From assembly GCA_004335635.1 (NCBI GenBank), contig QAXH01005541.1, positions 42,369 to 106,368 of the forward strand: 64,000 nucleotides of DNA. Reading direction: 5' to 3'. Below, piece after piece: positions 1-11,600 of this stretch. This DNA is from Chloromonas sp. AAM2. Lineage: Eukaryota; Chlorophyta; Chlorophyceae; Chlamydomonadales; Chlamydomonadaceae. The notes beneath the pieces are model-generated. The model saw only the letters and a list, made by a program, of their open reading frames with translations. It had not been told where the DNA came from and ran no database searches. The stretch's first letter is position 1; each line of letters begins with the position of its first letter. Made by a program: the position numbers and the translations under genes.

Positions 1-1795
1 ATATGAGCGAGGCCGTTCCGAGGGTGAACTTCTTGACAGCTGTCAGGTGAACGGAATTGAAACGTGGCGACAGAAACCCTAGTCGCATGGTGGCCAGGGA
101 ATAAAAGAAGCATGCAGCCAGGAGGTAGATGTCACCAATGGCGACTGGGGATGCGTTTTCGAGGCCGTTTTCGGCAATAGAAGCAGGGCCGGCGCCGTCC
201 AAGGCGATGAGGCATGTGCCTGTCAAGGCCAGGCAGGCTGCCACCCAGATGCGATTGCTAACTGCCACCCCAGCGAGCTTGGATAGGACTGGCACAAGCA
301 CGGCTGTGAGCTGAACAAGGAAGCCGGCCCGGGTGGCTGTTGTTAACTGCGTGGCGTAACATGCAACGAGGGGCGAGTGTCAGAGGGGGTGGGTGGCTGT
401 GCATGTTGCCACTGCCCTCGAAAACGCTACACACGAAGTAAAGAAAGCAGCCAGACAATACACAAACATGCCATTGCCCTTTTATATGCTCAACTATGTG
501 CACGAGAGAGTGGTGGGCCATGCCAGGTAGAAGCGCACCCGGCAGGCCCCTCAATCCATATCCACTCTACCATAAAAGCCCTTTGCAACAATCCCTTGCC
601 TGTCGCCCTGTCGAGTTTCTGAGTTCAGCTGAGCCTCACCTGGAGTCCCATCGCCTGCAGACTTGTGCCCAGAAAGTTGTACATGCCTGCACGCAGAAAT
701 GAACCAGCCTGTCGCGCCTTGGTGCCAGCCTAATATGGGTCAGTGATTGTAAACGAGTCTCGCCCAGCTAAAAACCTGTGCCTAACTGGCTGATGGAGTC
801 TCTTTGTTTGCCAGGCCTTGGCCAGGACTACAATGTTCCAAAAAACTATGCCTGTGCATGATCAAGACGTGTCCAGTCCATTCCATCATGCCCAATACGC
901 TCTGCACGGTTCACGCCTGGGTGTGACTCATTTGCTTGTAGATGGCAGGGCAGTCTTGCTTGTGCTGTTGGGTGGCCGAAAATCCTCACCTCACACAGGC
1001 ACATCCCCAGACAAATGTCCTTGCTACTATCGACGCTGTGCACCTACCCAGTTCTATGCCTGCTAGCAAAACCAAGTCAGGGGTCCGAGCAAGCAGTGGG
1101 AGCGCAGCTTGGCTGGTGTCTGTCCCAGTGACTTTGCCTTGGGTTTTGGCTGACTGGCTCTGCCCTTGCTCGTCCTCCTGGCCTGTGCTGCCTTTATGCT
1201 GTGCTTGTGAGGTGCTGGGAGCTGTGCGAGGCTGCATTATGAGTGCAGCGCCCAAGGCTCCCGCAGCAATGGATGTCCGGATGCCAGTCAAGGCAGCAGG
1301 GCTTATTTGCGTTTCTTGATCATAGATATGCCGAATAGTAGGATTACTGCAGTTTGCACGCATTCCAGGTGAGGTGCTGATTTCATTAGGCTGATACATG
1401 TGGCACATGTGTAGCAACACCATCTAAGACCGCACAACGTTCACATGTTCACATGTGCTTACAGCAAACACAACAGACCAGGACTACTGAAGGATTGGGC
1501 TGGCCCCCACTCGACCAGCAGCCTGTTTCAAGCTGCATTGCTAGCAGATCACTCACTAGGATCCCCACAGAACTGTCACGAAGACCAAAGTGCCCAGCGC
1601 TGACGCCAAGGGCTGCTGTGTGGGTAGATTCTGCTCCTTGGAAATGGCACACGGTCTCGAGTTGCTCCTATGCCTATGGTCTACAAACGATGATATCCCG
1701 CCTCGGTGGCGAGTATGGAAGCAATGCCATTTTCGAGCCACAGAGAACGATGCCCTGCCTCTCAAAGACTGGAAATGCTTATGCATTGCAAACAC
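1..1795 (-). CDS. EamA/DMT-family transporter, probably plastid-targeted (3' part beyond window edge)
   Basis: Minus-strand exons 1795-1557, 1346-1048, 686-640 and 346 to before base 1 join in phase (2, 1, 0). Exon 1 holds a Ser/Arg/His-rich N-terminus from ATG 1795, looking like a transit peptide, and ends in TVLWGS followed by a split Tyr codon. Exon 2 continues NPTIRHIY, then a hydrophilic Gln/Ser/Thr insert, then LPLLARTPDLVLLAGIEL. Exon 3 (15 codons) encodes MYNFLGTSLQAMGLQ. Exon 4 encodes TRAGFLVQLTAVLVPVLS and further membrane segments. The order WGS-Y-NP, GIELG-YNFLG, and TRAGFLVQL is that of plant and algal plastid EamA (DUF6, WAT1-related) drug/metabolite transporters, which export small metabolites through about ten membrane helices. 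Substrate cannot be inferred. The gene is cut by the window edge, so the second EamA repeat is incomplete. Confidence 0.85.
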
Positions 1796-2038
1796 GTAGG
1801 CGAATAGAGCGATGGCAAGTTCAATGCATCATCAGACAAACCAGCATCTCCAAAGTCGTGGAGAAGACAATGCGAATTCATCGGTCAAGAGCGTTTCTGA
1901 AACCGAATTTGTACCGGAATTGACTTGCGTGGGCAGGCTGTGCGTGAAGGCAACATGAGGAACCCTGCCGGTCTCAGTCGATAGAGCACATTTGTTCCCA
2001 AGGCCCATGTGCTTGGGTGGCATCGGCACCCGAAAAGT
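1796..2038. promoter_or_regulatory. Bidirectional promoter between EamA transporter and Myb-PHD gene
   Basis: Only 243 bp separate the ATG of the minus-strand transporter (1795) from the ATG of the plus-strand Myb-PHD gene (2039). Both 5' UTRs and both core promoters must lie here or inside the neighbouring first exons. I see no clear TATA box or repeated motif. Confidence 0.6.
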
Positions 2039-5000
2039 ATGGGTACTCGGGGCTACAACGTCTGGACTCCTGATGAAGAGGAGGCGCTGCGTAGAGGTGT
2101 TAAGAAGCACGGACTAGGGGCATGGGAGGTGATTCGGAAGGATCCGGAGTTCTCTGTCCTCGAGTGAGTGTACCTGCACTGAAGCCCTGATGCTCAACCC
2201 TAGTCGACGCAAGCCGACAGCCCTAGCGCCACAGCACAGGTGTCAGTAAAAAGTTGTCTGCAGCCCTGTCCAGCCAGAAGTCTCAAGACCATGCACAGGC
2301 GTATCTCCGCCAATTTGACCACTTGAGACCCCGCCGGATCACCATGCCCTTTTGACGCAGCCCTCCACCCGCAAAGCCCCAGAAAGACTAACAGCAGTGC
2401 ATTGCGCTTGCTGCGTTCAGGAACCGCACGGGTGTGCAACTGAAGGACAAGTTTAGAAAGTGAGTGCCCACCTTATCACCTCGTGCAAACTGGGGCTGCA
2501 AGGGTCTACGGGCTGACCAAGCAAGGGTTGTTCGGAATTCAAACTCTGCTCCAACACCGCAGTTTGCTCTGTCTTGCCTGCAGCCTAGTCAAGTTCCGTC
2601 ACATCACCCAAGAGGAATCGCGCACGCTCAAGCCCAAGGGCTCTGGCCCATGGAGCAGGAAGCACAGCGCTTCCAGCTTTGGTCGCGACGGGTGCGATGG
2701 GTGCTGCACATCAACCATGGTTTCAAGTTGCTCAGGCCCCTTCCGCCCCGCTGCACGTCTGATGGTTCCTTTGCACTTTCTGACATGCGGCTGTCTTGAC
2801 CCGCAGGTCCCTCACACCTTCAGCAAATGAAATCCCAGGCGTCGCTCCGCCAGAAGAGCATGATAATGCTGCGGAGCATGCTGCCGCTTTGCTGGCTCTT
2901 GATGTGGGTGCAGAACCATGCTGTTTGACCATCACGATGCACATGGATGCACGGCAAACGTACTTGAAACTGAGCAGGTTGTCCTGTGTAACACCTTGCA
3001 GTCCAAAGCGCATGGAGACACGGCCAATTCTGACCCAGCAGCGGTCAACGGCAACCAGGTATGCAGCATGCACAAGGGCTGTGGAAGTGTGCACAGCCTG
3101 ACAGCACTAATGAATCATACTGCACGGCACCTCGCTTGCCATATGCTGACCTGCTGCCTGTCAGTAGCTGGCATAAACTGCTGTTGTTTGTGGTAGGGAG
3201 ACGCAACAGATGCACAGGCGTCACAGGGCTGGTGAGTGCTTGGGGAAGGGATCATAAATTTAGCAGCGATGAGATGGAGAGGAGTTGCATGCAACACAGG
3301 CACCTGAGTGAGCAGAGATGCGCAACCTTGGGTCTCACATCACAAGTTATGGCCTCTGTTGCTATGCAGCTTCTGGCACTCACCAGCCCACCCAAGGCGC
3401 GTGGTCCACGTGGCTTTGAGTCGCCCAGCGAAGATGGCGACGACGGGAGCTTGGAACAGGGTTTGAGGCGCAAGCGGCGCAGGTCATTGGAAAACCGCAG
3501 CTTTGGTGAGCCAAGTCTGTTGCATGGGTTTAGCCTGGAACACAAGGTTGTGCTGCTGCATGGCCAAAGTTTGTTTGAAGGGGTTTCAGTTGGAAATTCA
3601 ACCACATTTCGGCAAGGCCAATGCAAGCCAGGTTAGTACAGCGGCAGTTTCAGCGCATTGCACAGACGCTTTGTATGTGTGGGGGCCCAAGCGCTGGCCA
3701 TAGACTGCATCAAACGCAGGTGATTGGTTTTTCTGCCGATGCAAAACAGGGCGCATGGTGATTGCTTTCTAACTCGTGCAGGCATCTACGACCAGCGTCG
3801 CTACCGGTCGAACGGTACGCTGCGCACACCTGGGGACGATGAGCGCACAGACACAGAGTCCGACGAACCCAACGGCGCAAGGCCCACCCGCCAGCGGCGC
3901 AGCTACAACGGCAGCCGCGCAGGGAGCGGCCGGCCGATGGCGCGGGGACGGACGCGAACTCGACGCAATGTCGACGAGGAGTCGGAGGAGACCACTACAG
4001 ATGAGGAAGACTACGGCACTGAGGAAGAGGTACGGGGCTGGGTCAGGGGGAGTATTGTACTATCCTTGTTAGTGATTTCGCAGATGTGTTGGAGTGAGAT
4101 TTGAGATTCAGACGAGGTGCAACGTGCGGGAACAGAACAGGAGAGCTGATAACTGATATACCAGACATCCACGGAACGACAAAGATGCATGGTCGACTCA
4201 ACATTGGACTGGCCATGCTCAACTGATTGGAGAATATCATGAGCAGGGTTACTTGCGCTGTAGCCACCTTTCTCTGTAACCCTGTTGTTCCATGGCCAGT
4301 GTTGGATGTCACAGCTTTTTATTGCGCCTTCTACCTGTAGGCAGAGGAGCCTGACGCCATGGCTGAGGATGACTATGTGGTGGACTGTCCATGCGGGATC
4401 CGCTACGATGACGGTGCCATGATGGTCGAGTGTGAGGCATGCAAGACCTGGGCACACATCGACTGCCTGCAGTACCAGGCCACCACCAACCCCGCCTCTG
4501 TATCATACGACCTGAACAACTACATGTGCCTCATCTGCCAAAGCAAACGCAACCCTATGGCAGCCGCCATGGTGCGAGCGTCTAAGGCAAGCACGGGGCC
4601 TCCAGGCAAGGCACGGTTGGGCAACGGTGCTGAGCTGAATGGGATACTGCCAGATGCCACTGGGTTGGCCCTGCCGCCTGGATTGGGCGGCCCGTTGGAA
4701 GGGGTGGATGTTGGCCAGATGGGCGCTCGCTACAGCCGGGATCGCACGCAAGAGGCAGGACACGTGCTGCTCGGCCTGGCGAACGGGGACCCCATGCCAT
4801 TGGATGCGGATGGCAGCAACGGCGCGGGTCTGCCGCGGAACGCATCGAAGCAGTCACTGCGACGGGACGCGTCAGCGGGGTTGAGCGGGCTGCATCCTTC
4901 ACTCAGCAGCGGGATACTCAGTGCTGGCGCGCTGCAGACGCCTGCCTACCTAGATTCCCTGTCCCTGTTCCTGGCTGCAACAGCACGGCCGTCCAGCGCA

Positions 5001-7803
5001 CTAGGCCACCGGAGCGGCAATAGCCCCCGCAGCAATCCAACGTCTCCGTCCAAACTAGGTGGTGCCGGCACACGCGGCGCCCGAGCAGCATCTGGGTCGC
5101 TGGCCGGTGCCGGCTCCATGGATGGCTCTGCTAGCCAGCAAAACCTGGAGAAACTACTAGCGGCCGCAACCGCCCCTGGCGGGTCCCTTGACGGGAGCTC
5201 TGCATCCGCCCTTGCACTTTCCCGCTCCGGCCTGCTTGGGCCGCACCTGACGGACGCGGGCCGCGGTTCGCCCAATTCCCTGGCTATGCTGCGACGTGCA
5301 GGCAGCTCCACACAGCCCGTTCCAGGCGGTTCTGGTACGGGTCAGACTCAGCACCAACCGTCCATTTTAGGTGGAGCCGCGGCAGCCAATGGTGCGCGTC
5401 CTGTGTCACGGGGCCCTGTTGGTGCGGAGATCTTTGGCGACTCTGACGACGACTTGCATCATTCTGCAGCGCTGGCGCAGCTGTTCAGCGCGCAGACAAC
5501 CAATGACCGCTTGCTGCAGATGCTCGCGTCGACCAACCGAGCTGCTACACCATCTCAGGTGAGATATGGAAACACTGTTGGGCGCAGCTTTGACGTAAGG
5601 ATGGTTTCATTGAGCAGCGGCGTTGTGTCACAGGCTACGGTGTCTGCAGTGCACAGTTGGATACGTGAATGTAACTCGTTAAGCCTGCTGTTCAAGGTCA
5701 GGCTAGGATAACTAATCACCACACTCCATTGCCAGCTGCTGATGCATGCGTGCTTGTTGCCCAACGCTGCAAGTGGGACTGCGAGCCTTTATCATCATCA
5801 TCCTTGGCATTTGCAGCCTAGCCCAGAGTATCGCTTTAAACGGGTCACATGCAATGCTGTGTCTATCTCCGGTTTTTTGCCGTACGATTCCAGGGTGTTG
5901 ACATTGCTTGCTGCAGATTTTCCTTGAGCAGTTGATGCGAGGTGCCACTCCTGACATCAACCTAGCCCCTCTCATCCAGGGGGCAGCACTCCAGGGGGCG
6001 GCAGCGGCAGCTGCTGCAGCGGCCCAGGCACAGCTGCAGATACTGCAGCAACACGGCCTAGGCAGTGCAGGGCACTCCCTCTTACCGACAGACAATGGCA
6101 TGCTGCAGGCTGGCTTGGCTCAGGCACTTCAAGTGCAGGTGAGGCAAAGGGGTGGGCATGACCCGGAAGGCAAAGGCTTGTGCACAAAGTGTGAGGTTCT
6201 GTCAAGCCCGAGCCCCCATTGTTGGTCCAGCAGCACGGTGGTTTGATGGTTTCTTAGTGGCTTGGCAGGCCTGCTAATGCTGGTGCACGCAAGTGGTCAT
6301 GCTCTGTCATTCCCTCCCGCACTTTGTTGGTCCCACACCTTGTTGCTTGTTCTTTTCTTCTTGAGTGGCTGGGCAAGTGCCTTCAGGTCCTGCCAGCACA
6401 GTTGAATGGTTGACTTCTTGGCATGCTAATTGATAACGCTAAAGACGAACCAGGTCTGCCAACCTGTCCAGCCTCCCTGCACTGGTGGTCAGCAGCATGG
6501 TGATTTTTTGAGTGGCTGGTCAAGCGCCATTACGTCCTCCAATACAAGTATATGCAAGTATGATTACATCACTGGCATGCTGCAGGCTGTGATGGCAGCT
6601 CAGGGTGCGCTTAGTCTTCCACAGACAGGTGCTGCGGCCGGTACCAGTGCACCGGCTGCTGCTGACAACAAGGCCGCAGACAAGGTTTGTGAACAAGTTT
6701 GTGTACGCTCAGTTGTTCCTGTATTGTGACTTTGGCGTGTTTATTCCTTCAGCTGTTCGTGCCTGTAGTGGACCAGGCTGGTTGTACCATCATCTGGCCT
6801 CTACTTATAATGCAAGCATGGATACTTACGCATAGTCAAAGCAACATTGCCTGGTGGAGCCTGCTGGTCCCGCATCCCACATCGCACCTATCACAAGCTT
6901 GGCAAGTGGCTTTGACTGACCTGAGTTGGCTGTGTGTACGCCTTGCAGCCACGGTCCACTGGAGGGCTCAGCCATGAGGACCTGCTTCAGCTAGCTGCTG
7001 CCGCCACTGCCGGCGGCGGGCTGGGCCTGCACCCTATGGAGCTGCGACCGGGCACGCCAGACACATGGGCGCTGCTGCGCGGCTCAACTCCCACCCCTGA
7101 CGCCATGGGCCTGCACTCGTTTATGGGCATCCCACCGCTCACTGGCTTCCCCACAGATCCATCCTGGCTGCTGCATCGGGGCAGCCCAGCCTTCGCTCAT
7201 CCCACGGATGCCAACGCTTCTGCACAGCCGCGCCCGGGGCAGGCGCAGGGACAGGCCGCGCCGCCACAGGCAAGCGAGGGTGCCGCAGGCGCCCTGCAGC
7301 ATCCTGTCAAGGAAGAAGCGCAGGCAGCGGGAAAAACAGTCGGCGTGGCGGTCAATGGTGAAAAGACGGACGGGGATCAGCAGCAACAGCAGCCACAGCA
7401 AGCTGCGGAAGCAGAGGCGGCACAGCCGCAGCAGCAACAGCCAGGGCAGGAGACCACACCAGCAGACGCTTCCGGGGCTGCTGGTGAGGCAACCAAGGCG
7501 CAGTCACCAGCGGCCTTGGAAAAAGATGACCAAGCGGGGGATGTGGCAGCCGTGGCGGGTGAGAAGGTTGTGGCAAATCCTACACCAAGTCGTGCCTTGC
7601 CGCCAGGCAGTACATTGGTAGGGTCTCTGACGGGGCCATCCGTCGCAGAGGTGATGGATCTGGTCGATCGCAAGGCAAGCCTTGGCGCGCTCGGCAGCGC
7701 CGGGGACTTGGCGGCGGCCGTTGCGGCCTGTGGTGGCGGTCCCGAGGATGCATACTTTAATGTGGAGGATATGTTGCGGTCCAGCACTCCTGCACTGCGA
7801 TGA
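2039..7803 (+). CDS. Single-Myb (TRB/SMH-like, telobox) plus PHD-finger chromatin protein
   Basis: Exons 2039-2163, 2421-2459, 2807-2903, 3002-3058, 3197-3231, 3387-3505, 3782-4029, 4341-5558, 5917-6138, 6586-6684 and 6949-7803 give 1,037 aa with agreeing phases. Exons 3 to 6 are the least certain because other splice sites are open. Residues about 8-54 form a Myb/SANT domain (WTPDEEEALRRGVKKHG; GVQLKDKFRK, close to the telobox VDLKDKWR), placed at the extreme N-terminus as in plant TRB/SMH telomere-repeat and linker-histone-like proteins. After an acidic/basic linker, residues 256-306 are a PHD finger: C256, C258, C271, C274, H279, C282, C303, C306, with W277 where histone-binding PHDs have an aromatic. 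The remaining ~730 residues are low-complexity (Ser/Gly/Ala, then Gln/Ala-rich) and end in MLRSSTPALR. TRB-family Myb domains bind telomere-like DNA and PHD fingers read H3 tails; a nuclear chromatin role is inferred. Confidence 0.85.
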
Positions 7804-9197
7804 CACGACCTGCCTGACGATGGCACAGAGGGTATCTGACGAGGAAGACTGGCAAGTTCCAGCAGAAACACAAACCACATGGTGACATCACACTGTGAGC
7901 TGCCATCAAACCAACAGGTTTGTTGAGCACGTATTGGAATTCTGAGCTGAAGTTAAAGACGCAAGCTTTTGCTCGGCTTTTACTAACCACATCGCAGAGA
8001 AACGAACACGTTTCCAAGCACTTGTAACACGTGGACATTATGATTGCCTTTACAGCATGCTGGACACAACGCTGCACCACACTGCGTCTTTTACTCTTGG
8101 TTCTGAACCCTGACGTACCACTTTACTGTGTGGTGCCATTCCGTGTGTGTTGTTGAGCGAGTTGTGCGTCGTGTGGTCATCGCGCTTGCGCTGATGGACA
8201 GTATCTGGTTACTTTGTTGTACTACGGACGGCAATTCAATGACCGAGTGCTGCAGCCACTCTTATTCAATAAGGTCCTTTTCATTTGACATGACCGTGTG
8301 GACAGAGTTTCAACGCCCTTGCAGCAGACACTGGCAGCATGGTGGGACACTTGGACTCTATGGGCTGGCGACAAGTTCCAATGTAAAGTCGGTAGCAGGG
8401 GTCCCTTCAAGGTTTGAGAGGCCTTAGCTATCAACCGCCGCGTGGTGGACGTGAAGACATCCCCTACCTGACCCCTAGGCTCCTGGTCTGCCATGTAAGA
8501 TGCCCTTCCAAGCAGCCAGGAAGTAATACTGCTGCGTGGCAGTGACGTGTCAAACAGAATGCGCGTGTAAAATCGGTTTACTACTGTACTTGTACAGCAG
8601 AACACTACGGTCGTACAGCAGGACAGCGCATTATGTAGTGCTAAAGTGTAAGAAGGCTGGCGAGCAAACTTGGCCGTTTCCTTGCCTCGCTCACCTTGGT
8701 TGGAAACGTGACCATGTATGGCATGAGACTTGCTGAGCAACCGTTGAACCATGGCGTGGCATCACTGCACACACTGGTGATGGGGGTGCCCGCAAATCAT
8801 ATACAGCTGAAGAACTGATGCTCTTGCAGCCTTGTCGAAAGGCCTTCGTGAGCCAGACTAAGCATGCCTTGGCTGCGTTTCTGGATTCAGGACTAGACGA
8901 TGTGGCACATGAGCACTCAGTGACTGCTGTGTCCAGATATGTAAACGAAACTGGTGGAACTGTGGTCACATTCAAGCATGATCCTCTGCACAGAGCTGGA
9001 CCAGCTTGCAACACAGCCTATGTAACGTTTTGCACCAGCCTGCCAGGAAAAGAACTGCCTCAGAACGGGCAAACTTTTGTTTCCACCATGTCCAAAGGTG
9101 GTCCAAAATTGCAAGTCACGGTACTGTGACCCTAATGTGACCTTAGTCTGGTTGCGTCCTTGCCGAGAGCAGAACCAAGACGCGTGAAGTATCGGAA
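7804..9197. other. 3' UTR and intergenic DNA
   Basis: No supported gene. A 104-codon plus-strand frame at 8818-9129 is open and follows a GCAG acceptor-like site, but it has no recognisable domain and cannot be joined to the next gene. A 176-codon minus frame at 8222-8752 looks like a chance ORF. The upstream half is likely 3' UTR of the Myb-PHD gene; the right end should carry the promoter of the PIH1-like gene. Confidence 0.5.
8023..8027 (+). terminator. Candidate TGTAA poly(A) signal of the Myb-PHD gene
   Basis: TGTAA lies 220 nt after the stop codon. This is the usual polyadenylation signal in Chlamydomonas-type algae. Further TGTA(A) motifs occur near 8380 and 8567, so the exact site is open. 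Confidence 0.4.
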
Positions 9198-10980
9198 ATG
9201 ACTGCCGCATTTGTGCACCTTCCCGTGGACGAGGTCCCTGCTGCGTTGGCCGGGCTTCGCTTGTTCATTTCGGCTGGAGTCCTTGATTTGAGCAAAATCA
9301 AGGACCAGCAGCCTAATCCCCAAGCATGTGTCAACTCTGGACCAGGCACCAAGGCACAAACCTCCAAGCCCGGCTTCCAGTTCGGCAAGGCCCTCCAAGG
9401 CATCAAAAGCGAGCTGGGCGCTGCATGCACGTCCAGAGGAGATGGGACTTTCAATGGTGGCAGCACCCTATTGCAACAGTAAGTTAATCCTAGCACGCAT
9501 GCAGCCACCCTTGCACTCGTGCAACACCACGCTCACACGTCCAAGCCCAGTCCCATGCGCAGCTCGCAATTGCACCCAGCCAAACCACGTGCCAGGCAGC
9601 AAAGCACGCACGCTTGTGATCTCTTGCATGTAATGGACCTGCAACCTGGCGCATGGCAATCAGAAGATGACAGTTGAGGGTTCTTGTGTGCCGCCGCAGT
9701 GTGTGCAACAGTGTGTATGCATGCTTCGCAACGTGCTTGGCAACATGCTTGGCAACGTGAATGCTTTGTGTCAGGGGCAATGTGGTTCACCTGTCCCCAA
9801 GCGCTCTAGAGGGGGACAACGCACAGAGAACCCTGGAACAGCTAGATGCAATGCAGAAGGCAGCAAGGCCCAATCCAGCTGCAGCCTCTGCAGCACCTGA
9901 CATCAACTCTCTAGCAAGCGTGCTATCAGACGCAGCCATCTCTGGCCGTCCCAAAGCCAGGCAGCAAGGGCCTAAAGTGCAGTACCAGCATGTTCATGAA
10001 GCAGTCCAGCAGCTGCTAGATGACGTTGGGGATGATGAAGCAGGCACAACTCATGTCCAAGGCGTGACACCTGCCCAAGAGCGTCACACTTTGCCGTTAC
10101 CAGATCACACCTTGGCTGAGTTAGGTGGTCAGGGCGCGCTGGAGTTGGTTGTCAGCCTGCCAGCCATAGAAGGCCCGGATGATGCTCAAGTAGATATAGG
10201 TATGCACATGTGTGGGCTATTCATCATACGATTCATCATTGTATGGGGAATCTGTGCACAGGTCGTATGGCCCTATTCTATTGGGGCATGCGTAGCCTTT
10301 GCCACGCCTCTTGTCCTATGATCAACTTGTCCTTTCTGCACGTCTGCTGATTGCTCTGCTGTGCTGCACTGGTAGGAGTTGCGAGAGCAGGTTGCTGATT
10401 GTCTGTGTTATTGCCTGTGCCATTGCAAGGCCACGCCATATTGCATGATCAGCCTGTTTTCTCTGCATGTCTACTGAATGTAGTCATCAGCATCACCATT
10501 GATGTTGCAAGAGCAAGCCGCTATTGTTTGCTGCAGGTGCCACCGCTGTGAGGATCAGTGTGCCAGGGGTGTATGGCCCGTTGCAGGTGAGGCACAGCCA
10601 AGGCTGATGTGACGATGGCGACCAACCAAGCGTGCAATACATTGGATGGCATCTGACACTTGAATGTGCATGCACCAGTGAGAAAGGGGACAAATACACT
10701 CACTCGCGGACACTCAACCCTCAGAACGATATTTCCAGAGGAACAGCCCACCATATCACGTAAACAGCAGAGTAGCCAGGGTGGTAGCACAACACGGGGA
10801 ATCTAGACCCCGCCTGGTAGTTTGAAGGTAGCAGAGTAGATATATTGGTAACGCTGGTTATGGCACTGTCTTTGCCTCCAGGTCATCCTTCCAAAGGCGG
10901 TAGACGAGCTGGCTTCTCAGGCCAAGTGGAGCAAGAAGAAGAAACGGCTCACAATCAACTTGCCGTTACTGCCATCATGA
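9198..10980 (+). CDS. PIH1/CS-like domain protein (dynein-assembly or R2TP-type co-chaperone candidate)
   Basis: Four exons, 9198-9478, 9775-10199, 10537-10586 and 10882-10980, join in phase (2, 1, 0) to 284 aa; the first donor is a perfect GTAAGT. The N-terminal half is Ala/Gln-rich with helical stretches and no known domain that I can name. From about residue 200 the sequence has the beta-strand pattern of the CS-like domain at the C-terminus of PIH1 proteins: ALELVVSLPAIEGPDDAQVD, then VRISVPGVYGPLQVILPKAV, and a last strand KRLTINLPLLPS at the very end. PIH1 proteins (DNAAF2/Kintoun, PIH1D1, DNAAF6/Twister) help HSP90/R2TP fold axonemal dyneins in the cytoplasm. An N-terminal PIH domain is not visible, which fits the CS-only DNAAF6 type best, but the exact orthologue is uncertain. 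Confidence 0.65.
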
Positions 10981-11600
10981 CACACTCCGACTCGTTGTGT
11001 GGCATGGGCTGTCACGTGCATACATCCGTATTTGGATCTCTGTAGCACATGCGCCTTTTCCAACAATGCTGCCCTGTATGATCTCTCAACCTTTATGCCA
11101 CTTTACACCAGTTTGCTGGCCTTTTTGCAACCATGCCCAGCAGTACACTGATCAGTTCTTGCTTCTGGACGGCATATGAAAGACTTTTGGCAGGGGCAGC
11201 AGTCCTTTGGAGGTTGCTGTTGTGATGTACTGTGACCAGAAGGTGTTTGCGTGATCACCCGACGTTTCAGTCATGAACATAAGAAGATTTCCCATACAGT
11301 TAGCAGCGCTTCTGAACTGTATTCTCCACAGATGACCTGTGCACTTGTACCTGTAGAGCTGCCATTCTAGCACACGGATTTGAAGTCATGCAACAAATAC
11401 AGGAGGCAAAAGAAAACATACCATTTCGTAACTTCTGCAACCGCCGTAACAGGCCGTAACTGGCAGTAACGTATTGCAATTTTCAATCGGGAATCGACAG
11501 CTCACGGCAACACATAAACTGCATTTGCAACTAGAGCACGACAACAGGCACAGCACCTGATTACTAAGGCGGCAACTGAAAGTCACTACCTTGACTTGCC
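10981..11600. other. Intergenic region, nothing recognised
   Basis: No reading frame with supporting splice sites. A short run of GTAAC-containing repeats lies near 11445-11470 (three copies of CCGTAAC/CAGTAAC). The right end presumably contains the promoter of the SAP-domain gene. Confidence 0.5.

Noticed and set aside
1453..1923. 156-codon plus-strand ORF
   Set aside because: It is the antisense shadow of the first exon of the EamA transporter.
8222..8752. 176-codon minus-strand ORF
   Set aside because: No domain, no splice partners; lies in the probable 3' UTR of the Myb-PHD gene.
8818..9129. Plus-strand frame as an upstream exon of the PIH1-like gene
   Set aside because: It ends in a stop before the next exon, no suitable donor keeps the frame, and no PIH motif is present.
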